64,000 nt of DNA from Fen-1362 sp049516395 (GTDB taxonomy: Bacteria; Planctomycetota; Phycisphaerae; Sedimentisphaerales; Anaerobacaceae): the NCBI GenBank assembly GCA_049516395.1, contig JBEKTD010000013.1, forward strand, positions 4,112-68,111, given 5' to 3'. The notes below the pieces were generated by a model. That model saw nothing but the letters and a program-made list of their open reading frames with translations. It was not told the DNA's origin and did not search any database. The translations under genes were made by a program, and so were the position numbers. The first letter of the stretch is position 1. Each line of letters starts with the position of its first letter. Shown in pieces: positions 43,402-52,038 of the stretch.

Positions 43402-44733
43402 ATGGAATCAACGACACAGGCGCAAAGCGGAATTAATTTGTTCGGCGAAGAGACACTGAGCATAGAACAAATAAAGAAACTCTCAGAGCAGGTCCATTCG
43501 AGCGAGGCAAGTCGGTTGGCATTTGCGGAGCAGGTCGAGCAGAATATAGGCAAGACCGGCAGCAAAGGATGTCTCGCCACGGGTATCGGTCTGTTTATCC
43601 TGGGCAAAGACGCCGAAGCGGTCGAGAAACTGCAGAAGGGCAACGACTGCAAAGAAAAGTTTATGTGTCTGGCGTTCGCTCTGCGTCGGCTTGGCAATTA
43701 CGACGAGGCGATAATGAACTTCCACGCCAGTGCAAAACAAGGGGCAGATTCGCTCGCGATTTCGCTGGAGAAAGCGGCCACCTACCGCGTGGCAGGCAAT
43801 TTCGAGTCGGCGGAAAAAGAGCTTAAGGGCTGTGCCAATTTCAAGAACGTAAGCGCGGGATATCATTATCAGCTTGGCCGGCTGCGCGAGGCGCAGGGAC
43901 TGTATGATGAGGCGGCCGAAAATTACAAGGCGGCGCTGGAGCTTTCGCCGAAGCACCAGGAAGCAATGTTTCATCTGGCGTACCGTTGCGACCTTTCCGG
44001 CGATGAGGACGCGGCGATTGATTACTACAAGGCGATTACCTCATCGTCGCCGGTTTACACAAGCGCATTGCTGAACCTCGCGGTGGTTTACGAGGACAAG
44101 GCAGATTACGACAAGGCCGAGCGATGCGTGCAGAAGGTTCTGGCGTGTCATCCGAATCATAAGCGGGCAAATTTGTTTCTGAAGGATATCCAAAGCTCCA
44201 AGACGATGGTTTATGACGAGGAGACAGAGAAGAAGAAGACCCGTAAGATGCAGATTCTCGAAACGCCGTTGTCTGATTTCGAGCTTTCGGTGCGAAGCAG
44301 AAACTGCCTCAAGAAGATGAATCTGAATACGCTCGGGGACCTGCTGAGGACAACCGAAGCAGAGCTGCTTGCGTTTAAGAATTTCGGCGAGACGAGTTTA
44401 CGTGAGATAAAAGTGATACTGGATTCCAAGGGCCTGCAGCTTGGTATGATGCCGGAGGACAGACAATTTGGGCCGGCCGAACCTGCGCCGGCGGCCAGTG
44501 TTGCCGAAGAGCCCGTAGCCGACCATGGATTGGCCGGCAAGCCGATAATGGATTTGCAGTGGTCGGTCAGGGCGAAAAAGGCGCTGCAGAAGCTTAACCT
44601 GCGCACGGTCGGAGAGCTGACGCGGATTACGGAAGCGGAGCTGCTTGGCTGCAAGAATTTCGGCGTAACGAGCTTGAACGAAGTCAAAAGGGTCCTGGCG
44701 AATCTCGGTTTGTCACTGCGGACGCTGGAATAA
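43402..44733 (+). CDS. TPR protein with two RNA polymerase alpha-CTD-like domains
   Basis: 443 residues from the ATG at 43402, with AGGAG 8 bases upstream; sequence before it in frame is not conserved. Residues about 75-275 form tetratricopeptide repeats (AIMNFHASAKQGAD, YHYQLGRLREAQGLYDEAAE, LLNLAVVYEDKADYDKAERC). A short linker follows. Two copies of a helix-hairpin-helix domain like the C-terminal domain of RNA polymerase alpha come next (about 290-348 and 379-440), each with SVRxxxxLKKMNLNTLGDL or similar and an ELLxxKNFGxTSLxEVK motif. It may tether regulators to promoter DNA or RNA polymerase; this is inference. No close operon partner precedes it. Confidence 0.85.
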   Translation: MESTTQAQSGINLFGEETLSIEQIKKLSEQVHSSEASRLAFAEQVEQNIGKTGSKGCLATGIGLFILGKDAEAVEKLQKGNDCKEKFMCLAFALRRLGNYDEAIMNFHASAKQGADSLAISLEKAATYRVAGNFESAEKELKGCANFKNVSAGYHYQLGRLREAQGLYDEAAENYKAALELSPKHQEAMFHLAYRCDLSGDEDAAIDYYKAITSSSPVYTSALLNLAVVYEDKADYDKAERCVQKVLACHPNHKRANLFLKDIQSSKTMVYDEETEKKKTRKMQILETPLSDFELSVRSRNCLKKMNLNTLGDLLRTTEAELLAFKNFGETSLREIKVILDSKGLQLGMMPEDRQFGPAEPAPAASVAEEPVADHGLAGKPIMDLQWSVRAKKALQKLNLRTVGELTRITEAELLGCKNFGVTSLNEVKRVLANLGLSLRTLE

Positions 44734-44811
44734 AGTTTTTACAAAACGGGGGCGAAGACGTTTCGCGGGCGGGAGCGAAATAGGTGTTGTGTGGCAGGCG
44801 GTCTGAAAAGT

Positions 44812-46122
44812 ATGCGGTTTCGGCAATTCAGGTGGCGTAAAGATTTCGGGGCGTGGAGAACAATCGGCAATTGCCTGCTGGCCGGATTGCTGCTGGCGGC
44901 GGGCGTGGTGTTTTTCAGTTGTCACGAGCAAATGGTTGTGCAAAGCACTCCGCAGATGAACGCCGAGCAACAGTTTATGGTGCGGGTGCTGCTGGCCGAC
45001 GACGTCAATCACTGCACGATAAAGATGCGAGGGGAATTCAGCTTATTTAACAGCGACGGCAGCGTCCTGATTCCTGATACGATATTTACCGAGCGCGGGC
45101 AGCCGATGGACGTGGGCGTTCTGGGGGGTGAGTTTACTATCGGGGGCAGGAGATTCGCAGCCCGCGAGATAACGATTTCGCCCGATAACCCCTTCATGTT
45201 CGTTATGGACGGCAACGAGTTTCGCGGCAAACTGCTGCTGAAAGCTAACGTTGACGGCCAGACGTTCGAGGCGATAAACATTGTGCCTCTTGAGCCATAT
45301 CTGGCGGGAGTTGTGGGGGCGGAGATGCCCGACCGCTGGGAGGCAGAGGCATTGAAGGCACAGGCAATCGCAGCGAGGACTTATTGTCTTTATAACAAAA
45401 AGAAATTCGGCTACACGCGCGACTGGGACGTAGCAAGAACACAGACCAGCCAGGTTTACCTTGGGTTGAAGGGAGAATCGGCAAGCGTGTGGAGAGCAGT
45501 CAACGAAACATCGGGAGAAGTCCTAATGTGCGAGCAGGCGGGACTGCCCGGCGCGGGGGCATCAGGCGAAGAGCTTTTCCCGGCGTATTACAGCTCAAGC
45601 TGCGGGGGACATACCGAGGACGCCAAAAACGTTTTTGGAGATTCGTTTGGGCCGCTGGTGGGAGTTGAGTGCCCGTATTGCAAAGCAGTTGCGAGGCCGG
45701 ATATATTTTTCTGGCCGATGGTCCAGCTTAACAAAGAAACGGTTACGACAGCTGTGCAGAAAAAGTATCCACAGTTAAAAGGGCTTGGTGATATCGCGTA
45801 TATCTCGGCGGTCAAGCAGAGCAACTACCCTGATTTCTCGCGCATAACGATGGTGAAACTTACCGGCACAAATGGCAGGAGTGAATTTTTGAGAGCGGAG
45901 GACCTCCGGCTTACGATTGACCCGGCGGGCAACAGGATTCGCAGCGTCGCCTGCAAAATTGCCGTTATAGAAGGCAAGGTCGCGTTTTTGGCGGGCAGAG
46001 GGTTCGGGCACGGCGTCGGGATGTGCCAGTGCGGCGCACAGGGGATGGCAATGCAGGGCAAGACTGCCGGCGAGATTCTGCAGTATTATTATCCCGGCTC
46101 AAAATTAGTGAGAGCTTACTAA
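44812..46122 (+). CDS. SpoIID/LytB domain protein, membrane-anchored
   Basis: 436 residues from the ATG at 44812 (AGGCGG about 10 bases upstream); a GTG at 44791 is also possible. A basic start and one helix (about 18-38, ending FFSCHEQ, perhaps a non-standard lipobox) are followed by the SpoIID domain: LEPYLAGVVGAEMPDRWEAEALKAQAIAARTYC is cut here for length but is typical, with AYYSSSCGGHTEDAKNVFG and GRGFGHGVGMCQCGAQGMA later. The domain cleaves denuded glycan strands of peptidoglycan or binds them. An ECPYC motif after the CGG segment suggests an extra metal or disulfide site. The tgt start follows the stop directly. Confidence 0.9.
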   Translation: MRFRQFRWRKDFGAWRTIGNCLLAGLLLAAGVVFFSCHEQMVVQSTPQMNAEQQFMVRVLLADDVNHCTIKMRGEFSLFNSDGSVLIPDTIFTERGQPMDVGVLGGEFTIGGRRFAAREITISPDNPFMFVMDGNEFRGKLLLKANVDGQTFEAINIVPLEPYLAGVVGAEMPDRWEAEALKAQAIAARTYCLYNKKKFGYTRDWDVARTQTSQVYLGLKGESASVWRAVNETSGEVLMCEQAGLPGAGASGEELFPAYYSSSCGGHTEDAKNVFGDSFGPLVGVECPYCKAVARPDIFFWPMVQLNKETVTTAVQKKYPQLKGLGDIAYISAVKQSNYPDFSRITMVKLTGTNGRSEFLRAEDLRLTIDPAGNRIRSVACKIAVIEGKVAFLAGRGFGHGVGMCQCGAQGMAMQGKTAGEILQYYYPGSKLVRAY

Positions 46123-47253
46123 ATGAATGGCTTCGAGGTAAAGTGCCGGGACAAAAATAGCGCAGCCCGACGAGGTATTTTGAAGACGGCACACGGGGAA
46201 GTTTCGACGCCGGCGTTTATGCCCGTTGGGACGGCTGGAACAGTCAAGGGTATCACGCCCGCGCAATTGCGGGAGATTGGCGCGGAAATCATACTTGCGA
46301 ACACATATCACCTGATGCTTCGCCCCGGCGTTGACGTGATAGAAGGCGTCGGCGGGCTGCACAAATTTATGGGCTGGGACAGGCCTATATTGACCGACAG
46401 CGGCGGCTACCAGGTATTTTCCCTTAGTTCGCTGACCAAGATTGACGACGATGGCGTCGAATTTGCCAGCCATATCGACGGGGCGAAAGCGTATCTCGAC
46501 GCAGAGGGTGCAACCGGGATTCAGAATCGGCTGGGCTGCGATATCGCGATGTGTTTTGACCAGTGCCCTGCTTTCGGCTGTGAGCCAGCGGAATTAGAAC
46601 GGGCGGTCAACAGAACCATTCGCTGGGCGAGACGATGCAAAGACACACACAGTAACCCGAAGCAGATGCTTTTCGGGATAGTGCAGGGAGGGATAGATTT
46701 GGCGATGAGGGAGCGATGCTCGACGGAGCTGGTGAGTATGGACTTCGCAGGTTACGCGCTGGGCGGGCTTGCTATCGGCGAAGGGCATGAAAATATGATA
46801 AAGACGGTTCACCATACGGCACCGCTATTGCCTGAAAATAAGCCAAGATATTTGATGGGCGTCGGGAATCCAGCGGATATTATCGCGGCGGTAACGGCGG
46901 GCGTGGATATGTTTGATTGCGTGCTGCCTACCCGGAACGGGCGAAATGCGTATGCCTTCACAATGAACGGGCCGCTGCGAATGCGAAATAACGAGCATAT
47001 AACCGACGCAGGGCCTACTGAGCCGGGCTGCGATTGTTATGCCTGCCGGAATTTTTCGAGGTCGGCTATCCGGCATTTTTTCAACGTGGGTGAGATGATG
47101 GGGCCTATTCTTACGACGATTCACAACCTGCGGTTTTATCAGCGGCTAATGAGCGAGATAAGAAAACAAATAGAAAAGGGAGAAATGGCACAGTGGGGTA
47201 GCAAGCAACTTGGCAGGATGTCGGCCTGGAACGGGCAGGCAGAGGAAGGGTAA
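46123..47253 (+). CDS. tgt: Queuine tRNA-ribosyltransferase
   Basis: 376 residues, full length. It exchanges guanine at position 34 of tRNAs with GUN anticodons for the queuine precursor preQ1. The Asp nucleophile region DSGGYQVFSL (about 89-98), second Asp in MFDCVLPTRNGRN (about 263-275) and the zinc motif CDCYACRNFSRS with a later His are intact. It starts in the base directly after the SpoIID-type stop, so the two are translationally coupled or co-transcribed. No other queuosine gene is in the window. Confidence 0.97.
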   Translation: MNGFEVKCRDKNSAARRGILKTAHGEVSTPAFMPVGTAGTVKGITPAQLREIGAEIILANTYHLMLRPGVDVIEGVGGLHKFMGWDRPILTDSGGYQVFSLSSLTKIDDDGVEFASHIDGAKAYLDAEGATGIQNRLGCDIAMCFDQCPAFGCEPAELERAVNRTIRWARRCKDTHSNPKQMLFGIVQGGIDLAMRERCSTELVSMDFAGYALGGLAIGEGHENMIKTVHHTAPLLPENKPRYLMGVGNPADIIAAVTAGVDMFDCVLPTRNGRNAYAFTMNGPLRMRNNEHITDAGPTEPGCDCYACRNFSRSAIRHFFNVGEMMGPILTTIHNLRFYQRLMSEIRKQIEKGEMAQWGSKQLGRMSAWNGQAEEG

Positions 47254-47370
47254 TCTGAAATTTTACAAAATTAAAACTTTGCACAGACCGAGGCGTATGT
47301 TAGGTTTGTATGCATGGGTAACAATTGACTGTTGTGGAAACAACTGAAAACAGAGGCGTGCAGGGGCAAA

Positions 47371-49824
47371 ATGGGTAGCAGTTTGAAAGATTTTATTTAT
47401 ACGGCGGAGACGTGGCCGGATGAGATATTGGCGCCGGAACCGCCGAGGAGACGTTCCACATCGGGCGGGCAAAGCAGTGACAAGGAAAATAACCAGGCAA
47501 ACAATAACAAATTCGAGCTGCCAGAAGAGCTTGGAATACTCGCGATAAGAAACGCGGTTGTTTTCCCAGGGACGGTCGCGCCGCTGGCGGTCGGCAGGGA
47601 GAAAAGCAAGGCGCTTTTGAAAGACGTGGTGCCGAATGAAACGGTTATCGGGATATTGACGCAGCGTAAGCCCGATACCGACAAGCCGGAGTTCCCGGAC
47701 CTTTATGATGTGGGCACAGCCGCAATGGTGCTGAAAGTTATCAGGGCGCCGCAGGGTTCGATTAGTATTTTCGTTCACGGCATAGCCAGGTTCGAGGTAA
47801 CAGGGGTAGTATCAACCGAACCATACCTCAAGGCGAAGGTTCGGCTGCTCGACTCAACGGCGAGAATGACCAGGCGATTGCAGGCGCTGATGGTGAACGT
47901 CCGGCAGACCGCGAATAAAGTGATTGCGCTTAGTCCCAATGTGCCGGAAGAGGTTTCCTCGCTGCTCGAAGAAATCGAGGACCCGTCTGCCCTGGCGGAT
48001 TATCTTGCGGCTAATATCAGCTTGAAGACCGATGAAAGGCAAAAGCTTTTGGAGGAGCTTGACCCAGCGAGGCGTCTGGAACAGCTTTCGGTTGAGCTTG
48101 CCAACCAGCTTGACGTCCTTGAGCTTAGCCACAAGATTCAGGGGCGGGTTCGCGATTCGGTCGAGAAGAGCCAGCGTGAGTATTTTCTTCAGGAGCAGTT
48201 GAAAGCTATTCAGACGGAGCTTGGCAAAGAGGACTCAAGAGTCGAGGAGCTTAAGCTGCTCAGTGATAATATCAAAAAGGCGAAGATGCCCGAGCGGGTC
48301 GAGGCGGAGGCAATGCGTGAGCTTGACCGGCTGAGCAAGATGATGTCCGCTTCGCCGGAATACAGCGTGATAAGGACGTATCTGGATTTTGTGTGCGAAT
48401 TGCCGTGGTCTGTGGGGACAAAAGACCGCATAGACATAAACCAGGCACAGCGAATCCTTAACCGCGACCACTATGACCTTAAAAAGGTGAAAAAACGCAT
48501 CCTCGAATTCCTCGCGGTGCGAAAACTTAATCCGACGGGCAAAAGCCCTATACTTTGCTTTGTTGGCCCGCCAGGGGTGGGTAAGACCTCGCTTGGCAAA
48601 TCAATCGCGGCTGCCCTGGGCAGGAAATTTATCCGGATATCGCTTGGCGGCATACGGGATGAAGCCGACATACGAGGTCACAGGCGAACGTATATCGGCG
48701 CGCTTCCCGGCAGAATCCTGCAGGAGCTTCGCAAGGCAAGCTCCAAAAACCCGGTATTTATGCTGGATGAGCTTGACAAAATTGGCGCAGATTTCAGGGG
48801 CGACCCGGCAAGCGCTCTTCTGGAGGTGCTTGACCCCGAGCAGAACGCCAGTTTCACAGACCATTATCTGGACCAGCCGTTCGATTTATCGACGGTGATG
48901 TTCATCGGCACAGCCAACTACACCGAGCCGATACCGCCGGCACTTCACGATAGGATGGAAATCATCGAGTTACCCGGCTATACCGAGACAGAAAAGCTTA
49001 ACATCGCGAAAAAATACCTTGTCCCGCGGCAACTGAAAGAGCACGGGCTGAATAAAAACCGGCTCAAAATCAAAAGCGAAGCAATCGGCGCAATTATCCG
49101 AAGTTATACACGCGAGGCAGGAGTACGCAATCTCGAGAGAAATATCGCGGCGGTATGCAGGGCCGTGGCGACTGATATTGCGAAAAATAAAAAAAGGAAG
49201 GCAACCATCAAAGCTGATGGTTTGGCCAAGATTCTCGGCCCCACGCAATATGAATCGGAGCTTGCCCTGCGTGCCGGGATACCGGGGGTGGCGACCGCGC
49301 TTGCGTTTACGCCCGTGGGTGGCGAGATACTGTTCATCGAGTCGGCTTCGATGCCTGGTAAGGGCGCATTGCAGCTTACGGGTCAAATAGGTGACGTGAT
49401 GAAGGAAAGCGCACAGGCGGCGTTTTCAATCTTGAAATCCAACGCAGGAAAGCTCGGCATCGAGGCAAGTAAGTTCACCAAATTCGATTACCATATACAC
49501 GTCCCGGCGGGCGCTATTCCCAAGGATGGGCCAAGCGCGGGCGTCGCGATGTTCAGTTCACTTGTCAGTTTGCTTTTGCATAAGCCGGTGAGGCCGGATG
49601 TGGCGATGACGGGCGAGATTACCTTGCGAGGCCTTGTGCTGCCTATAGGTGGATTGAAGGAAAAGATATTGGCTGCCAAACAAGCCGGGATAAAGATGGT
49701 GATTTTGCCCGCCCGCAACAAAAAAGACCTGCCGGAAGTGCCTAAAGAAGCCAAAAAGGGCATGAAATTCAAATTCGTCAAAAACACAAACGAAGTGCTT
49801 AAAATCGCCCTGAATACAGATTAG
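47371..49824 (+). CDS. lon: ATP-dependent Lon protease
   Basis: 817 residues from the ATG at 47371 (AGGGG upstream); a TTG 39 bases earlier is possible but less likely. The N-terminal LON substrate domain (about 55-250), coiled region and AAA+ module (Walker A GPPGVGKTSLGKS, about 396-408; Walker B FMLDELDKIG) are complete. The Ser-Lys protease domain has PKDGPSAGVAMFSS (Ser near 716) and the Lys in GGLKEKILAAKQAG. It degrades misfolded and regulatory proteins. The N-terminus has a short Ser/Asn-rich extension of about 40 residues. Convergent with the folP group. Confidence 0.96.
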   Translation: MGSSLKDFIYTAETWPDEILAPEPPRRRSTSGGQSSDKENNQANNNKFELPEELGILAIRNAVVFPGTVAPLAVGREKSKALLKDVVPNETVIGILTQRKPDTDKPEFPDLYDVGTAAMVLKVIRAPQGSISIFVHGIARFEVTGVVSTEPYLKAKVRLLDSTARMTRRLQALMVNVRQTANKVIALSPNVPEEVSSLLEEIEDPSALADYLAANISLKTDERQKLLEELDPARRLEQLSVELANQLDVLELSHKIQGRVRDSVEKSQREYFLQEQLKAIQTELGKEDSRVEELKLLSDNIKKAKMPERVEAEAMRELDRLSKMMSASPEYSVIRTYLDFVCELPWSVGTKDRIDINQAQRILNRDHYDLKKVKKRILEFLAVRKLNPTGKSPILCFVGPPGVGKTSLGKSIAAALGRKFIRISLGGIRDEADIRGHRRTYIGALPGRILQELRKASSKNPVFMLDELDKIGADFRGDPASALLEVLDPEQNASFTDHYLDQPFDLSTVMFIGTANYTEPIPPALHDRMEIIELPGYTETEKLNIAKKYLVPRQLKEHGLNKNRLKIKSEAIGAIIRSYTREAGVRNLERNIAAVCRAVATDIAKNKKRKATIKADGLAKILGPTQYESELALRAGIPGVATALAFTPVGGEILFIESASMPGKGALQLTGQIGDVMKESAQAAFSILKSNAGKLGIEASKFTKFDYHIHVPAGAIPKDGPSAGVAMFSSLVSLLLHKPVRPDVAMTGEITLRGLVLPIGGLKEKILAAKQAGIKMVILPARNKKDLPEVPKEAKKGMKFKFVKNTNEVLKIALNTD

Positions 49825-49845
49825 AAATGCGGGCAACGTTTGCTG

Positions 49846-50013
49846 TTAATTCTTTTTCTTATCCGTCGTGGTTTCCGGTGCATTCGACAGTATCGAAGAT
49901 TTTCCGCTGTCCGTGCGTCTCGCTTCAATCATCGCTATGATGAGAACGCCGACGACTGTCGCCATCCCGATTATTACCAGAATAACCATACCCAAATGGC
50001 TGCTTATGCTCAT
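49846..50013 (-). CDS. Small single-helix membrane protein downstream of folP
   Basis: 55 residues (starts MSISSHLGMVILVIIGMATV). One membrane helix spans about residues 8-28, followed by a charged Ser/Thr-rich cytoplasmic tail ending TTDKKKN. Its ATG stands one base after the folP stop, and an AAAGGTG site lies within the folP end, so translation is probably coupled. No family is recognised; small membrane proteins with this layout are common planctomycete hypotheticals. Codon use and the tight spacing argue it is real. Confidence 0.65.
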   Translation of the reverse strand: MSISSHLGMVILVIIGMATVVGVLIIAMIEARRTDSGKSSILSNAPETTTDKKKN

Positions 50014-50014
50014 A

Positions 50015-50881
50015 TTACACCTTTTCTTTTATTATTACGTTTGCAATTTTAACAGCATCAACCATTTTTGCAACATCGTGGACGCGGACAATTGATACGC
50101 CCCAGGCGGCACAAAGTGCGACTACAGCAGCGGTGCCGAAGGTTCTATCGGCAGGATTTGCTTTACCCGTTAATTTGCCTATGAACCATTTTCTGCTTGG
50201 GCCGACAAGGACTCGATAGCCGGTTTTTATGAATTTATCGATATTGGCCAAAAGCTTGAGATTGTGCTCAACGTTTTTGCCGAAGCCGATGCCGGGGTCG
50301 ATGAAGATTCGCTCTTTAGGTATTCCTGATTTTTCAGCCTGCTTTGCTTTATCGAGTAAAAATTTCAATACCTCGCTGACAACGTCTTTGTATTTCGGCT
50401 CGGCCTGCATCGTTCGTGGAGTTCCCTGCATGTGCATCAAAATCACAGGCATTTTTCGTTTGGCAGCCAACTGTGCCATTCGCTCGTCTGCTAAAGCGGT
50501 GATGTCGTTTATGATATTTACCCCGGCGTCTAATGCTGCCTTGGCGACCTCGTAATTTGTCGTATCGATACTTATACAGGTCTTCGTTTTTTTTGCAATT
50601 GCGCTTATGACGGGAATAGCGCGTTTTATTTGCTCGTCGGCTGAGACGGATTTTGCGCCTGGCCTTGTGGATTCCGGGCCGACGTCGATTATCGCCGCGC
50701 CGTCGGCGACCATTTTAATGCCCTGTTCGATGGCCTTATCGCGATCGATAAATTGTCCGCCGTCGCTGAACGAATCGGGCGTAACATTAAGAATGCCCAT
50801 CACAAGGCATCCACCGGAAAAATCCAGTTTGCTTGCCGGCCATTTGAGAATATTCGACTTATTGGTTTTTTGCCTTTTCAC
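50015..50881 (-). CDS. folP: Dihydropteroate synthase
   Basis: 288 residues. It joins 4-aminobenzoate to the pterin diphosphate in folate synthesis. Signatures MGILNVTPDSFSDGG (about 28-42), the second pterin motif IIDVGPESTRPGA (about 64-76), IDTTNYEVAKAAL and INDITA are present, with the C-terminal SIVRVHDVAK (Arg-x-His). It overlaps the pdxB 3' end by 4 bases and feeds the folate pool used by fhs and folD at 6-8 kb. Confidence 0.96.
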   Translation of the reverse strand: MKRQKTNKSNILKWPASKLDFSGGCLVMGILNVTPDSFSDGGQFIDRDKAIEQGIKMVADGAAIIDVGPESTRPGAKSVSADEQIKRAIPVISAIAKKTKTCISIDTTNYEVAKAALDAGVNIINDITALADERMAQLAAKRKMPVILMHMQGTPRTMQAEPKYKDVVSEVLKFLLDKAKQAEKSGIPKERIFIDPGIGFGKNVEHNLKLLANIDKFIKTGYRVLVGPSRKWFIGKLTGKANPADRTFGTAAVVALCAAWGVSIVRVHDVAKMVDAVKIANVIIKEKV

Positions 50882-52035
50882 TTTCGCCTTTTAACTTTGA
50901 ACCCGATTCCTTTTAATTTATTCTCTGTGTCCTCTGTACTCTCTGTGGCAAAAATTATTGTTGTATTTTGAAATTCCCTTCGCACGGGATAATTTTTACG
51001 AAGGTCGTCAAAGAATTTACCTCTTTTTTGCTGCTCGACCATAACGATTTCTCGCGTATTAAAATCGTCGCGGTTGATTACGTAAACCTGCCGGACGATT
51101 TCGTGAAGAAGCTTTTGCGGGTCGGGGCTGATTTTATCAATCGTTATTTGTGGCACAGTCGGCGGCGGGAGGAAATCCTCGATTTTGTGTTTTGGTTTTA
51201 AGCCGAAGTGGTTGCAGGCGGCGTTGTAAATCATAACCATTCCGGCGATTTTGCCATCGAGAGAATAGCCCGCGATATGGGGTGTTGAGATATCGACAAG
51301 CCGAAGAAGCTCACAATCGATGTTCGGCTCATTTTCCCAGACGTCGAGGATGACCGCGCCAAGTTTTTTATTTTGTATAGCGGCCTTGAGTGCGGCGGTA
51401 TCATGAACAGCCCCGCGACAGGTATTTATGAAGACACAGCTGGTTTTGAGAGACGCGAAAAATTTCTCATCTGCTAAATGATAAGTTTTATCCTGTCCTT
51501 CACGAGTCAAAGGCGTATGCAGTGTGATAAAATCACAATCAAAAAGCTCATTGATAGGCCGGTATTTTGCATCACCTGTCCGGCGGAACAACGGCGGGTC
51601 GTTGAGTTTGACAATCATGCCGAGGGCGGCGCATTTTTTTGCGATTTTGCTGCCTACATTGCCGACACCGACGACGCCGATTGATTTACCTTCGAGGGTT
51701 ATTTTGTATTTTTGAGCAACAGAGAGCAATGCAGCTACAATATAATCGGCGACTGAATTAGCATTTGAGCCGGGTGCCGAGGCGAAACCGATGTCTCGAT
51801 TTTTCAGGTACTCCACATCTACGTGCTCGAAGCCGATTGTTGCGGTGGCGACGAATTTGACTTTGCTGCCGGCCAAAAGCTTTTCATTTACCGGTGTAAT
51901 GCTGCGAACGAGCAGAATATCCGCCTCGGCTATCGTCTCAGGAGTTATTTTTCTGCCTGATAGCGTTTGAACATCACCTATCGACGCGAAACATTCTTTG
52001 ACAAACGGTATATTTTCATCAGCGACTATTTTCAC
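50878..52035 (-). CDS. pdxB: Erythronate-4-phosphate dehydrogenase-like protein
   Basis: 385 residues. The start IVADENIPFVKECFASIGDV and ATIGFEHVD (about 86-94) are typical of PdxB, which oxidises 4-phosphoerythronate in the pyridoxal phosphate pathway. NAD-binding GVVGVGNVGSKIAKKC (about 118-133) and the catalytic Arg/Glu/His set (NTCRGAVHD, WENEPN, STPHIAGYS) are present. The last 18 or so residues (ATESTEDTENK...) are encoded by a CACAGAG-type repeat, so the natural C-terminus has been replaced. A related 2-hydroxyacid dehydrogenase activity cannot be excluded. Confidence 0.88.
   Translation of the reverse strand: MKIVADENIPFVKECFASIGDVQTLSGRKITPETIAEADILLVRSITPVNEKLLAGSKVKFVATATIGFEHVDVEYLKNRDIGFASAPGSNANSVADYIVAALLSVAQKYKITLEGKSIGVVGVGNVGSKIAKKCAALGMIVKLNDPPLFRRTGDAKYRPINELFDCDFITLHTPLTREGQDKTYHLADEKFFASLKTSCVFINTCRGAVHDTAALKAAIQNKKLGAVILDVWENEPNIDCELLRLVDISTPHIAGYSLDGKIAGMVMIYNAACNHFGLKPKHKIEDFLPPPTVPQITIDKISPDPQKLLHEIVRQVYVINRDDFNTREIVMVEQQKRGKFFDDLRKNYPVRREFQNTTIIFATESTEDTENKLKGIGFKVKRRK
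50922..50950. repeat. CACAGAG-type short repeat inside the 3' end of pdxB
   Basis: On the minus strand GCCACAGAGAGTACAGAGGA and a further CACAGAGAA unit are read in frame as ATESTEDTEN. The units match those beside groEL, nth-like and hemC genes. Confidence 0.7.
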
Positions 52036-52038
52036 TTT

